Part shown: positions 12,315-24,669 of the stretch, piece after piece | How the letters are laid out: each line of letters begins with the position of its first letter | Numbering within the stretch: position 1 is the stretch's first letter | Assembly (NCBI GenBank): GCA_965153455.1 | Contig: OZ234496.1 | Span: 19,832,304-19,896,303, forward strand | Reading direction: 5' to 3' | From: Sphagnum compactum | Taxonomy: Eukaryota > Bryophyta > Sphagnopsida > Sphagnales | Length of the DNA: 64,000 nucleotides | The notes under the pieces: model-generated | What the model was told of the DNA's origin: nothing | The model's database searches: none | Seen by the model: only the letters and a program-made list of their open reading frames with translations | Made by a program: the position numbers and the translations under genes

Positions 12315-12874
12315 CCTATGCAAAACACCCTTTGAAAACTCCAGCCCTACATAGGGTGCTCGCACAATACCTCCTTTTGAAGTAATTTCAGGAAACGTGG
12401 GAACTTAGTACTTTTGCAGTGGTGGTAAGTAAATCATAAATTTGAACCCTAGTAATTTTTTAACCCTGACTGGAGGGCCACTGTGAACCAGCAGTAATGC
12501 TGGTAATTTCACTGGAAATTGCAAAATTTAGACTGAGAGACCCTGATTTACTTTTAAGATGTGATAATTTATTTCACTCTTTTTGAGTGGCCTCTTGGTG
12601 GTTACACTTTAGTCTGGTGAATATTAAATTTGGATTCAAAGACCCTGATTTACCCCATAGTCTGAGCCTTGAGGATAGGTGATTTATTATGCTTACAAGC
12701 AACCCCCAAAAATACTTGGGGTTTTGACCATGGTAAACTCAGGGTGCAAGTGTAGGTGCTAAGTTCACCCAAGGCAACTTAGGCAAGGTCCAATCAATCC
12801 GTACATGGGAACTAGTTTGGAACACCAGTGGGACTAACGCGAGGTCAGCTTTGTCAGTTTCCCAACTTCCCATT

Positions 12875-12973
12875 TAGTTCCCAGGTAGCAACAGTAACGG
12901 GGTCTGCTAGTTCCCAGGTAGCAACAGTAACAGAGTCTACTAGTTCCCAGGTAGCAACAGTAACGGAGTCTGC
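12875..12973 (+). repeat. Three 33-bp tandem repeats upstream of the SHINE-type gene
   Basis: TAGTTCCCAGGTAGCAACAG starts at 12875, 12908 and 12941, an exact 33-bp period with a few substitutions in the second half of the unit (AACGGGG, AACAGAG, AACGGAG). It lies ~610-710 bp upstream of the ATG of the AP2/ERF gene. Because 33 is divisible by three, frames stay open across it and give a repetitive peptide, which is not evidence of coding. A regulatory role is possible but unproven. Confidence 0.85.
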
Positions 12974-13156
12974 TGGTGGTCTACTGCTACTGTTGGTGGT
13001 GGTACTTGGCGGACAATCCACGTTACGGGCTTCCAAAACGGGACGGGTTTGCAAGCGCGCTCGCGCACCCGACCAGCTGCAGCGAGGCTTGCAGTCTAGT
13101 CCACGAGCTTGGGATCGACCCCGAGCTCGACGGGTGGGTCTTGCAGTGAAGCTTGG

Positions 13157-13583
13157 GATTATATATTTTGTGTGATATTCTAAATGCCGGTAGTGAGATT
13201 TATAACCTCGCTGCTGCTGCTGCTCATGTCCGGGAATAAATTTGGTTGTAGCAGTGTGATTTAATATTCCTCTGCCGGCCGGAAAACCAGCGCCTGAATT
13301 GAGACGCAGGGGCATAGTATAAGAAATTGCGGCGGCGGAGTGTTTACAAAGAGGCGGAGGATTTGGACTCGTATCGTTGTCGCATCCAAGCTTTAGATGC
13401 TGCTGTTGCAAGTTGGGTCTTCATTGCTCTACAGTCTTGTTTCCTGTTGCTAGTCCTTTCGACGTCACATTAAGACCTTGTTATCTGTGCACACTAGAGA
13501 GAGAGCTTTGGCAAAACCTACCGCTGCTTCCAGCTCTCTGAGAGAGAGAGAGAGAGCCCACTAGAGATCAGCTGGTTCAAGTA
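13157..13583 (+). promoter_or_regulatory. Putative promoter and 5' leader of the SHINE-type gene
   Basis: A TTATATATT stretch near 13157 is the nearest strong TATA-like sequence, ~425 bp before the ATG. GACGTCAC (13461-13468) has an ACGT core as bound by bZIP factors. Two AG-repeat tracts (near 13497 and 13538-13556) precede the start, as is common in plant leaders. The ATG context (GTAATGG) has G at -3 and +4. The transcription start cannot be fixed from sequence alone. Confidence 0.45.
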
Positions 13584-15162
13584 ATGGGACGGCCTCAGAG
13601 ATATAGGGGAGTGCGACAGCGGCACTGGGGCTCTTGGGTATCGGAGATTCGTCACCCTGTCTTGTACATTCCTTGACCCATGTCCTCCCTCTTTCTTCTG
13701 TCTCGGCCAGCCGTCCCACCCATGTAGCTAGCCAGCTCGAGCAGCGCGTCGATTCTTCTCGGACCTCATGGCCTCTTGCCATCGGCCCTAGTATAATACT
13801 ATTGTACCAAATTCTTTTAAGATCATGTGTCCTGGAGAGGTTCTAGCATCTTGTATCTTTTGCATGTCGCGGCTGTACAGTTCTAAAGATCGTGCTATTC
13901 GAGTCCTACAAGCTAGTAGTGCCAGTTTCAATAGCCTCGACAGAAGCTTGGACTCGAGTCTAATGTCGTACTCTTATATCTTGTCTCGAGGATCTGCCCT
14001 GGGCTATCATGATATTCAGTCTGGAGTCTTCCGAAATCTATATTGCAAATCGGCATCAACATTTTTCCCGAACAATTTGAAGATTAATCTTAGGACTAGA
14101 ACTTGACTTTTGTAATGCAAAGCTGAAGTTCTAGAGTTCATCAACATCCTTGCATGCGGCGCTATTCGATGCGTTTCATGGGTATTGCATTGCAGCTAAC
14201 TTTGTTAGCTAGTTGGTGCCAGCAGTGGCGATGGGCCTGTTTTGCAGGTTTCAGAATTGTATCCGATCTACTGAAATGCGCAATTGCAGTGTTCGATCTC
14301 CCAAGCGGAATTCTCAGTTGTTATTACGGTGTACATATTGTGTGGGATACGTTCTGGTTGCTCCCGTGCAGTAAAGATTAGAGCAGCTTGTCCTTCGGGG
14401 TATTGGGAAAGCTCGCAACGCTCGCAAATGTATTGGAAGGGAACGACGATCATGATGTCGCGGCGTTGCAATTGTTAGAGTCTTTCCTGCACCTAATATG
14501 TGCATATGGTTGCTGACTGCTGCCTGGGTTTCTACAGGAAGACTAGAGTCTGGCTCGGGACTTTTGAAACTGCTGAGGATGCGGCGACGGCGTATGACGA
14601 AGCGGCTCGACTGATGTGCGGTAATCGAGCGCGGACCAATTTCCCGTTCGACCCGAACGCTCCCTACACTCCCAAAACCCAGATGCTATCCGCAACTTTG
14701 AGTGCGAAACTCCATCGCTGGTACTTAGCCTCTCAGGATAAGAACAACGTCCTGCAGCTGCAGCAGCAGGCCACGCCCGGGGCCAAGAAGAACGACAAGA
14801 GCAGCAGCTGTAGTACTATGGAGCAGTCTCTCACGTGTTTGTGCCTGGACGCGGAGCAATCTAACCTGGGGATATGGCAGAAAAAGACAGGTAGGCAGGC
14901 AGAGGCTAACTGGCTAAGAAAAGTACAGTTTGATAGCTGCAGCAGCAACTCCTCGCCACTACTAAAGCCTGATCAACCAGCTGGCGCAGCAGCCGGCTCA
15001 CAGATCAGCTCCTACATGAGTGAGGAAGATAAATTCGCTTCGGAAATGATCGAGGAGCTCCTCGGGTACAACTCTGCTGGTCAATTTCAACTCATGTCTC
15101 CGTCCCTGTCTGATTCCAGCTGTTGCAGCAGCACAACGTCAAGTCTCACAGCCTCCTCATGA
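13584..15162 (+). CDS. SHN: SHINE/WIN1-type AP2/ERF transcription factor (2 exons)
   Basis: Exons are 13584-13663 and 14538-15162, joined by an 874-bp GT-AG phase-2 intron (TT^GTACAT...CTACAG^G). The protein is 234 aa. Residues ~6-64 form one AP2 domain with [19 protein letters not shown], then [20 protein letters not shown] and RTNFPF. The intron interrupts the domain after EIRHP-V, where I recall it in Arabidopsis SHN genes. Residues 124-158 ([20 protein letters not shown]...W..KVQF) and 189-203 ([15 protein letters not shown]) match the two motifs that mark the SHINE clade. Family members are nuclear activators of cutin and wax genes. Unlike Arabidopsis SHN1 (199 aa, ending just after EELL), this protein has a Gln-rich insert near 99-105 and ~30 extra Ser/Cys-rich residues at the C-terminus. 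Failure to splice would stop after four intron codons. Clade assignment is confident; the physiological role is inferred from the family. Confidence 0.95.
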
Positions 15163-17790
15163 ACATGATCCAGGTATTAGTCTTTTCAGCTCTCGATCTG
15201 CCTGCTGCATGTAACTCTTTCATGTCTAGAATGCGCGCGCCGGGTTTCTTTTCGAAAAGCTGTTTGGCAAAACAAAGATAATTCTTTGTTTTCTGATGCA
15301 CTTTGCATCAGCTGCAGGAGGTTTACGGGAGGAGTGCATTATCAGCCGATTGTCAAAATTTCTGCAGCGAAGTTCTAGAATTAGTAGAGCGGAGATTGAG
15401 TTTCGAGATGGGTTTCTTTTTCGTTTTCACAGGTTTTGATCCCTCGCCAGCCGACCGACGAAGTACGGGATCGCACACTTGTGTAGCTGGTACCTGGAGA
15501 GGAATGGCGCAGACGCAGGGCGGCGATGATGATTACATCAGTCGGCCTCGGTCGTTCCTCCAGATCAGAACGTACTGCAATTTTGAAAGTCATGTCACGA
15601 CCTTGGGAATTCATATTCCTCTCTAGAAGTTCCGTGATTCATCTTTTCAACGAAAATGCAAAACTTGATCAGGATCACAGCCGCTGCAGCAGCGTATAAT
15701 ATAACAGGAGCAAGTAATTCTAGATCATCAGCACTATATTATTATATAGTTTCAGACAAGTTGATCCCCAGCGAAAATTTCTGAGTATATATATACACTC
15801 CAGTGTACTAGAATATATAAGATGTTGCTGCAGCAGCGGCGGCGGCGGCGGCGTCCCCGCCCGCGAATAACCCTGCATAGCTATAAGCTCCAGCGAGCTA
15901 CAGCACAACAGACTGTTGTTGTTTCCGTAGATATCTTGTCTGCGCCATGTCTAGTAATTCCCCATGTGTAGTTCCTCGTATGTACTATCCGCGTGTAAAT
16001 GGTGAAAGACTAGCAGCTAGAGAGCCCTCCTGCAAGACTCGCGGTACATGAGATGCGTGCAAGAAGAGACTCGGACATGAGCAGCTAGCTAGGTCGCATG
16101 CAGTGCACATGTAAATTATAGCAGTACATGCATGTAACACTCGTGAGCTCATGGTCCACTACTAGCTTCATCCCTCACGGGCATTGTAACTTCAAACACT
16201 AAATTGTAATTGAAGTCGAAGGACGCTCACTGCGTCTACTCTTCGATTTTTCAATAGAATAACGTCAATATATATAGAACTACTGCTGCATTCCACTGCA
16301 CTAGTGAAGCTGCTCAAACTTGTCATTTGTCGCACTGCATACATTATGCGGATATGAAATGCATGTTTCGGAACCGAAATCTTGTCCCACGGCTCTCAGC
16401 TCACCAGCTTCAGATTTACCACGTTATCATATTACAATGAGCTTAAGTCGATCTTTTCTGCATAGATCCGTCTTAATTAGGTCATCTTTCCACTAGGTTG
16501 CTGTGTTCACAGATTTTGCAACCACAGCAACTTTCTATTATGTTTTTTCAAGTAGGTGTGCTCACAGTCATCTCACAGTTCTACCCGTCAAGTATTGACC
16601 AATAGCAAGAACTATGAGAGCTGTGAGTCGCATTGTGACTCACCATTCAATGGCATCTGTCATTTTTTTTCATGAGAACATGTGTACCAAGAGTTCTTCA
16701 CATGCAGTTCTTCAGTGGAAAAGGACTGTCCGTGCAGCAAGAAACAAGGCTCTATGTCAGTAACTTTCCATTAGGCTGGTGTGATCTGCACAGCACACTC
16801 CAGTGTGTAACTGTGATCATAGTAACCTAAGGGAAAGAGACCCTTACAAGATTAAAAACTTCACAGAACGGAACTCTCGAATTATATAGAATGTAATCGT
16901 AGTAATGGCGGAACTTCCGCCATAATTAACGTTTTTGGATTAAATGCAGAATGTTATTCGAAATTCCTGATTTTTTTGTACTGGAAAGAAAATTGTAAGC
17001 GTAATTCCTTAAACTTTGAGGAGGGAACTTGACTTCCCGACAGCGAAGTTGAATCACAGATCGCTGTAGCTGCTGAATGCTGAAATGCGGTTTCTCACAG
17101 TATGGACGACGTTTTCGGGTCTCCAGCGGCCAAAAAGATTAAAATGTTAGCCGATACAGGACTTGAATAATGTATACTAAGATCTAAAAATTGGATGGTA
17201 AAAGCGAGCGAGAAGAGAGAAAAATTATACACCCAGCGAAAAAAAATGACGGATCATAATAATTATAATAATAATTTCAGTATCAGCTTGCAGGCTCTAG
17301 TCGGCCTGACAAGCTAGCTGTGGGACCACACCACCGTGCCTGCCTGCGCGCAGACCTAGGAGGCGAGAAACCGAGAAAACGGAAGTCGAAGGTGAGTGAG
17401 AGCGTCATTAATGACTAGAAAAAGTGCACCTGCGCCAAACACAGGTCCCGAGGTTCCAGCCACCTTTCACGGATCAAAAGGAGCAGTAACAGAAAACGGA
17501 CCCCCCTGGCCCCTGCTGCATTCTGTCAGACCAACACTTCTTGCAGCAGCAAAATTGCAGCCACCTGACTGACTCACTGACTCACTGACAGTCAGCATCG
17601 TGTAAGTAACACTGTATCTGGGTGTATTTGTCATGTGTGTGGGCGGGTGGGACCCCACCATGATCACTGCTGCAGCAACACATAAAACAAGTCCGATTAT
17701 AAATAATCCTTATAACACAAGGAGTTTTCGAACAACTCCCTGTGTGCAATGTGTGAAAGCTCTCAGTTATCCCTCTCAGAAAAATCCCTC
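15163..17790 (+). other. 3' flank of the SHINE-type gene, GC-richer single-copy-like DNA
   Basis: This stretch is visibly less AT-rich than the surrounding repeats and contains a CGG run at 15836-15853 and several dyads. No further reading frame resembles a known protein. Part must be the 3' UTR, but I see no unambiguous AATAAA near the stop. An imperfect stem lies at about 16569-16627 (CTCACAG...CTGTGAG arms). Confidence 0.5.
16905..16923. promoter_or_regulatory. Perfect 19-bp dyad
   Basis: ATGGCGGAA-C-TTCCGCCAT is perfectly self-complementary around its central base and stands in AT-rich sequence. Such GC-rich dyads can be binding sites for dimeric factors. No direct evidence of function. 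Confidence 0.4.
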
Positions 17791-17794
17791 TTAG

Positions 17795-17883
17795 AACCAA
17801 TGTCAAAGGGAAAATTGGTTTCCTCAAATAGATGCTTGTTTCCAACCAGGGAAGAATTACCAACTTCCCCTTTGACATTGGTT
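17795..17883. repeat. Long-stem hairpin, 25-bp arms
   Basis: Arm 1 (17795-17819) begins AACCAATGTCAAAGGG, and arm 2 (17859-17883) is its reverse complement with 23 of 25 positions paired. The loop is 39 nt. The dyad makes both strands encode the peptide word EPMSKGKL, which explains the two overlapping open frames. It could be a miniature foldback element or a small-RNA precursor. Confidence 0.8.
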
Positions 17884-18562
17884 CACAGTACCCTTCTAGA
17901 TGGCATACTTGAAACTTTCTCTGTGCTGCTTCCTGGGAATGTTGCAAAACTCCCTGTACTGCTAAATTCCCTGCTACTCCGTTTATAGTCTATGCTTGGA
18001 GGTGAAGTTAGACAATTCTCACACAAGGGAATCATCCAAGAGCTCCTTGTGCATCAGCAGCGACTTGACCGATCATGCCTGGCGATGCTGCATCGATCCA
18101 CCAGCTCCAGGCTCCAACTGATGATCTGCTGCACGATGATGGTCTGGTACTACACATGAGCTGCATTGTTCACAGCTTATGCAGTAGTCTTACTGTGCTC
18201 TAGTACTGATCATGAGCTTGACCTGGACCTTGGATGTCAAGTAGCTATATTAAGCAGAAGTTGCTGACCTGAATCTATCCCATGGCTGTTTGCAAAGTGA
18301 AAATTGTCTAGGCTCCGAGCTCAATGATCGCCACGCTCGCGGACTTTTGGAGTCTGACGCGGGGATGCAGAACCCAATGGAGAAGACTAGAAGATCATCG
18401 TCAGCAGCAACAGCCGCTGCGTCCTTTTCTCTATTTATTTTGGCGGCCGCAGCTATTTTTCGACTATTTTCCGGGGGACCATCCACACTATTCCTAATTA
18501 CGAGCGTGGCGGCGGTTCTTTGATTTTCAATAACCGCCGGGTCCTTATATTAAAACAGGGTT

Positions 18563-18676
18563 TCAAAGAACCTCCGGTTCCTTGTATTGAAACAGGGGTG
18601 TCAAAGAACCTCCGGTTCCTTGTATTGAAACAGGGGTGTCAAAGAACCTCCGGTTCCTTGTATATAAAATAAGAAC
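18563..18676 (+). repeat. 38-bp tandem array with GAACC/GGTTC dyad
   Basis: TCAAAGAACCTCCGGTTCCT starts at 18563, 18601 and 18639, an exact 38-bp period. A diverged unit lies upstream, and related AAAGAACC/GGTTCTTTG words continue to ~19200. Each unit contains the dyad AGAACC-TCC-GGTTCCT, so each is a potential small stem. Confidence 0.9.
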
Positions 18677-18679
18677 CAA

Positions 18680-21600
18680 GCAACTGCTGGCTCTGGGTAT
18701 GAAAAAAACCAGAATCAAAGAACCTCCCCTTCTCAAATTTTGGGTGGTGGATCTTTGTTTTTTTTGTTAATAATCAGGTTCTAGTTTTTTGGTTTTTTTT
18801 TTTTTGTTTAATTTTAAACTTCAGAATCAGAGATCCTTCAGCTTTGGGTTTTTTGCAAATTTTCAGATTCACTGAACCTGAGTGGGTTGCGGGTTTTTTT
18901 GAAAAATTCACAAATAATTAGCAACTACTGGTCTGGTTTTGGGTTTTTGAAATTTTTGGGATTCAAAGAACTGAGCTGGTTCCGAGGCGTTTTTGGAAAA
19001 TTTTCAAAGAACCAGTGGGTTTCACAATATAACTGGCAAAGAACTAGTGGGTTGCATGAAATATCCGGCAAAGGATTGTCAGTTTAGGATGAGTTCTTTG
19101 AATTTGTGGAAGCCCAGTTAAGGGCTGCGAATTGATTCTATGATTTTGAGAACCGCAAGTCAAGGGTCAGAGCCGTTCTTTGATTTTTAAGAACTGCTGA
19201 TCAAGGTATACATTTACCCTACCCTTACCCACAGGCTACCCACATGTTCCAAGTTCCAAAATGATTCTAGAACCTCCCACCCTGGTTATTACCAGCGTTG
19301 GACATGCAATATACTTCAAATTTTAATATAATTCAACTATTTTAATATACTTCAAATTCAACTAGGTGAATGGGTAAATACAATTTTTCAAAAAAGCATC
19401 AGATGAGTAATTTATGTAAGTTTAGGCTTATCTAGACTAGATGTAAAATATGTAGGCTTTGCAATATAAAGTTGGGTAATTTAGTTAAATGACAAACATG
19501 CATGCCATTCATAAGGTACTAAGCCTGTTAGGGTAAAAATCTTCAAAAATATTTACCCTATACATACCATGTGGGTAGAAGTAAGTAAATAGAAGGTATT
19601 TATGAAAATATTTACACAAGTTGAGCACATTTCAAAGTGGAGAAGTACAAGTACTTGTGCAATTGGAATTGCAAACATAAACGTGGACTTCAAAACACTC
19701 TATAAAATAAAAAAACAAATGGGAGTGGAACCAATCAATAGCTTTAACATGAAGAAAAAAAAACTAAAACACACAATTTGAAGAATATAAAAACTTACTT
19801 TGCATGGGCTTTGGGATCACAATGCCTAGAAACCTTCATACCATATTCCAGGGGTACCTAGGCTTCTAACATCCTTGCGATTGCAATACCACGACCTATT
19901 TTGTTAATGATTTTTCTTCACTTGAGTTTTGGCAAACTTGTAGTCATGCATTTACTTAAAAGGCATGGTGTATTTTGACCTACCAGAGTTGTCGTAAACC
20001 ACTTTCTCTATCTAACAAATCCAACCTTGTTTTTGGAATAATGAAAATGGATGAAGAAGATAATCATGCCACTCAAGTCAATGCTCCATGAAAACCTTGT
20101 ATGTATGGACAACATTTGGGATGTAAAAGTTCATAGGAGGTCTGTGATCATTTGTACCACAATGGTTCATGTCAAATTTCCAATTTTTTTTCAAACCTTT
20201 TTGAAACCTACAAAGAAAAAAATAAATTCAAATTTAATCGCAAAAGACTTTCAATGTAACATTAAACAACCAAACTTCTAAAACTATATAATAAAACAAA
20301 TAATAAACAAATAAAACTCACCTCATGTAAACACCAAACTAGTTTGTGTGAAAAAAAAAATCAGTATCATTCACATTTCTGAATTCATTAACACTACAGA
20401 TTAAAAATTCCATGTGCAAAAATAACCAAACTTCATATTACACCATTAAACATGTTCATCTAACAAGTGAATGCATGGTAAGGTGGCTCATTTATGGAAT
20501 CACATTCATATTTTTGTAGGGTACCATTCGTTCAAATGAATGTGGTGATAATGTATGTTTCAATTTGTTAATTGATAATTGATTTTAAATTTATAACTTG
20601 ATTATGAAACTGAAAGTATAAATTTTTTTTGAAAACGTTACCCCTATTATTAATACTGGACTTTTGAAGGGACAACATGTGGGTTGGTTTCCTAACTACA
20701 ATGGTATAACATCAATGTATTCATTTAAAAAAATTAATTTAATTTAATTTTAATGACTAAGTATATGTTGAAAAATGAAAAAAATAACATATATATGGGA
20801 CCATTTTCTTGAAAATCTTAGCAAATATTTTTGTATGGAATTTAAAATAGTTAAAATTTGACCTTATTTTCATAAGTTTCTTGTGAGTTACAAATTATTT
20901 TTTCTTTTATTTTTTTGTTCTAAAAGTGTTTGATTATGAAATATCGAAATAGGCCATTATTCATATGGACTTTATAAAACATTTTTTCAAATATTATGCT
21001 TTTAAAAAAAATTCATCCATCAAAATAGTTAATGTCATCATCATTTTATTTAAGTTTAAAAATAGAATATGAATGCTCACAAACATATGAAGATCAACTT
21101 ATAAATGATTATAATCATAAGTTATGATAAACAAGTAACCATGTTCTTTAGCAAATTTTTTATGGACTCTTATGGATTGAAACATTTTTTTTAATTAGGT
21201 CACCATACCATGCAGTCACCCTAACATTTGTCTTGAGAAAGTATAATTTAAACATTCCTCTTGAAGTGAAAGAACATCAGATTTTTTTGTTTTTCAACTA
21301 AAACCAACTATAATCGATCTTTTGATTACTTGGTTTACAACAACTTTGACACATTGATACATAGGGTCTATTTGAATGTTGAATTTTGCAACAAAATTTT
21401 TAGATAGGGCAAAGTTTACTTCTTTTCTTGCTCTGATTACTTGCCCAAGAACCCTAAACAAACTTGCAATGCTACAACCAAAATAGAAAAACATAACGTC
21501 ACAAACAACATAAGGAATAAGATCAATCAAACAATCAACAAAATATTCAAGGGATCAAATTTGTGAAGCTCGCAATTATTTTTTATGTATCAAAACTTCT

Positions 21601-23690
21601 TATATCGTCTCCATGCATCAAATGCATTCTTCACCCAAGATTCAGAATGCACACTCCTCTTCAAGCCTCTTGCTTTCACAATTCAATTTCTTTTGAATCA
21701 AGATATTGGAAGCGCGAGTTTACAAAAACTTCTTTGTCAACATCCTCATCAAGGTTTGAAGGCTCTTCAAGATCTTCACCATATTGAATCAGATCTAAGA
21801 AATCAACTCCTAAAAGAGAATTGAAAATTAGATCAAATTTCGACTTGTCAGAAAGTCCTTTCTATGGCTCATATCATCACATTGTGTCTTGAAACATCCA
21901 AAATTGACATCAAATTCTTGACAAACTCATGCCATATAATCACATCCACATTAACAGTAGTATAATTATTATAGCTACTGTTAGTTTTCATCCCCAATTA
22001 ATTGTTGCTAACGTGCCCATGATAATGACCTATGTTACTAGCAATAATTAAAATGGACATTTTTGTCCTTTTATAATTGATAATCTCAAATATGTATTCT
22101 TGCTCTTCTAGCAAAAAAAAACAATGCTTCTTTTGTGCAACTATTTTGTTTGATAGTTTTCTATCTTTGTTCAGCATCTACACACTTCAAGGTGAAGAAA
22201 GACTCATTCACATGAAGACTTCATTCTCTTTTTCTTTGTGACAATTTAAAGTTGTCCTTAAAATAACCCTACCTTTGGACTCATTTTCACTTTGAAACCC
22301 TATTTCACTTGTAAATGTTGGTTATTTACAAGATGAAAGAAGTCAATTGAAATTGGGTTTCAAATGTTGAATTTAAGCATTTATTGCATATGATTCAAAA
22401 ATATTTGCTGAATAATTATATCAATAGTGACAGTAGTAATGAAAGCAAATTTAAAACCCAAGGCAAAAGTTATCGTTTTACAATTAACATTGGGGAAAAG
22501 GGAGGTTTCAAGCCCAGTTCAACGTTAGTGTACTTTTAAGTGTTGGATTTTAATGTCATGTGCTCACCCCCTTATAGAAAAATTGTGACACTTGACATTA
22601 AGTCCTCTTTCTTTTGCATAATAGGACTTTAATAGTTATTCAAATTTGAGGTTCAAGGATTGTACTTCTTGTATTATTTTCAGTCATCACCATGTGGTGA
22701 GTAGCCTAAGGTCATAAAGCTTGGAAATAGGGGGCCCAAAGTCATGTTCCAATCAATGGGTAGGTTTTATTCAGATTTTTTTTATTATACCCGGTGCCGC
22801 ATTTAACTCGTAGTTACTATTTAGTGTTTGCCACATACTGGAGGCTCCAATCATCTTGGGTCCATGTTTGTCCAAAACTCAACTTTGCGCCTACACTAGC
22901 CCCTACCACACTAGTAACTTAATGTTTAGAGAGTGAGGCCTCTTAAGGTGCACTCACACTTGGTGTTAGGGACTCTAAGGTTAAGTACCCTACCACCACA
23001 TTTAGGACTTAAACCTAGTTGCCGTGAAAATTTTATGTTAAGCTTTAACATTCACTTAACATTGAGCTATGGCCCATTTAACATTGGGTGCCACCTAGGA
23101 TCCACCTAGATTTTCATTTAACACTGACTTAACATCAAATGTGAGTGCACCATAATTAGAGGCCATATTTGTCATGGGAAATGTTAAATTTGGGCTGATT
23201 TTGTCTAAAAACCTTATGTCTATAGTGTCTTGAAAATTGCTCAAAAGAACTTTGGGATTTTTACCATGGTACCAGTGTAGGTGCTGGTTCACCCAAGGTT
23301 CTGGTCGGTGCTGGTTCTTCACCCTGGCCCAGCTGTGGGACCTTGAGAACTAAAGCTGCCTGGAGCAAAAACTGTGAGATAGAAGTGGCTAGATCTTGCT
23401 ATCCAAAGAAGGGAAAAAGAAAAGGAGGTATGGCCAAAAATAGGGGACACCTGCATGATGAGCAGCTGAGCCTGATGTGATGAAAGAGGAGAGTATGATT
23501 ATTTGACAAACTTCTTCATACATTCACCCACTTACATATCATGTGTTGGAATGTGCGACAAAATGTCTTGAGTTCATCAAGCCCAAGTAGAAGAGGTAAG
23601 GCGAGGAGGAAGAAGTTGAATTGTAAATTGTTAAAGTACATGCAAGTCAGGCACAAAGCCCATTAGTACAAATGTTTGGTCCTAAGCTAG
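18680..23690. other. AT-rich intergenic DNA, no gene seen
   Basis: Frames are short and without motifs. Scattered GGTTCTTTG words occur to ~19200. From ~19300 to 22800 the sequence is strongly A/T with poly-A and poly-T runs. From 23250 to 23330 a GTGTAGGTGCTGGTTCACCC stretch resembles one near 12755. Confidence 0.5.
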
Positions 23691-23791
23691 CACGCATGGG
23701 TGATGGGTCCCCATTCTCACTCATCATTTCCTCCTTCCTTGTCTTCCCACTTGTGGGAGGCTTATGTTGTATGGGAGGTTCTCATACAAGT

Positions 23792-23845
23792 GTGTTCTCC
23801 TGGGGGAGGGGCACCTGAGGGTGTTCCTGAACCTCAGGAGAACAC
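23792..23845. other. Short hairpin with alternative stems
   Basis: GTGTTCTCCTG (from 23792) pairs perfectly with CAGGAGAACAC (ending 23845). Inside, CTGAGG also pairs with CCTCAG, giving a competing inner stem. Neighbouring open frames carry no recognisable motif. Confidence 0.6.
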
Positions 23846-24669
23846 AAAAGTACAGGAACCTCCCCTTGCGTTATTAACTCTCTTTCTATTTCCTTGCTTC
23901 TTTCTCATTTCATAGAAAAATAAATATTTCCATGGGAACGTGGGAACATATAAAATTGGGGGAGCTCCCCGGCATACCGCCCTAGGGTTTCCTGCTGGGG
24001 GATATCCTTCAAAATACACAAAGAAGTAAAAAGGGGGTTAGTTGTTTAAGTTGTAACAAAATATATGTGTGTTCGGGATGCACACAAATGTTTTGTTCAC
24101 ACGTTGTTCAACATGCCTGAAAATATGCAAGTAACCACCACTTTTGGTGTTTCCAATCTTGGGAGATTCTCCTTAGAAATTTATGCTTTAGAGTCAACCC
24201 TTGCAACTCCCTTCATTGTTTGGATTGCATGGATTTGTTAAGGGTCTTCTAATTTTTCCCAAGCCCAAAAAGGATATCAAGTTGAGGGTTTAGTACTCTT
24301 TATGTGCACAAATCTGAAAGCATGAATCATGTTGGCTTGTTGTTTCTTGGTCTCATCCATGAATTTGGGGCCACAGGAGGAGTGGAGGATGCGTGGGCTG
24401 TTTAGCCAAATTAGGGAGAGAAGGAGCCAAGTTCCCAGGTTCTAGCCCCAGTTTTTGGACCCATAGTCTAACTCATGTTTCAAAGGGGCGCTTAAATTGC
24501 TGACTAAAAAATCAGAGGAAAAAAATATTTTTAAATATTTTTCTCCCTCCATGTCATTATCAATTTGCATTATTATTTAATTTAGCAAATTAAATCTGAA
24601 ATAATTAACTGCCCATATGCTTTTAGAGTTATTTTCCCTCTCAGAGCTCACCATGCATTTTTAGAGTCA

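Noticed and set aside
12828-13175. Open frame with an SSQVATVTES-type repeated peptide
   Set aside because: The 33-bp tandem repeat keeps any frame open. There is no start context, domain or continuation, and it lies in the upstream region of the AP2/ERF gene.
14314-14948. Minus-strand frames over the SHINE gene
   Set aside because: Shadows of the plus-strand exon and intron with no motifs.
17582-17988. Overlapping frames on both strands sharing the peptide EPMSKGKL
   Set aside because: The shared peptide is an artefact of the 25-bp inverted repeat at 17795-17883.
18563-18676. CRISPR-like array of regular repeats
   Set aside because: The 38-bp units are head-to-tail with no unique spacers, in a eukaryotic genome.
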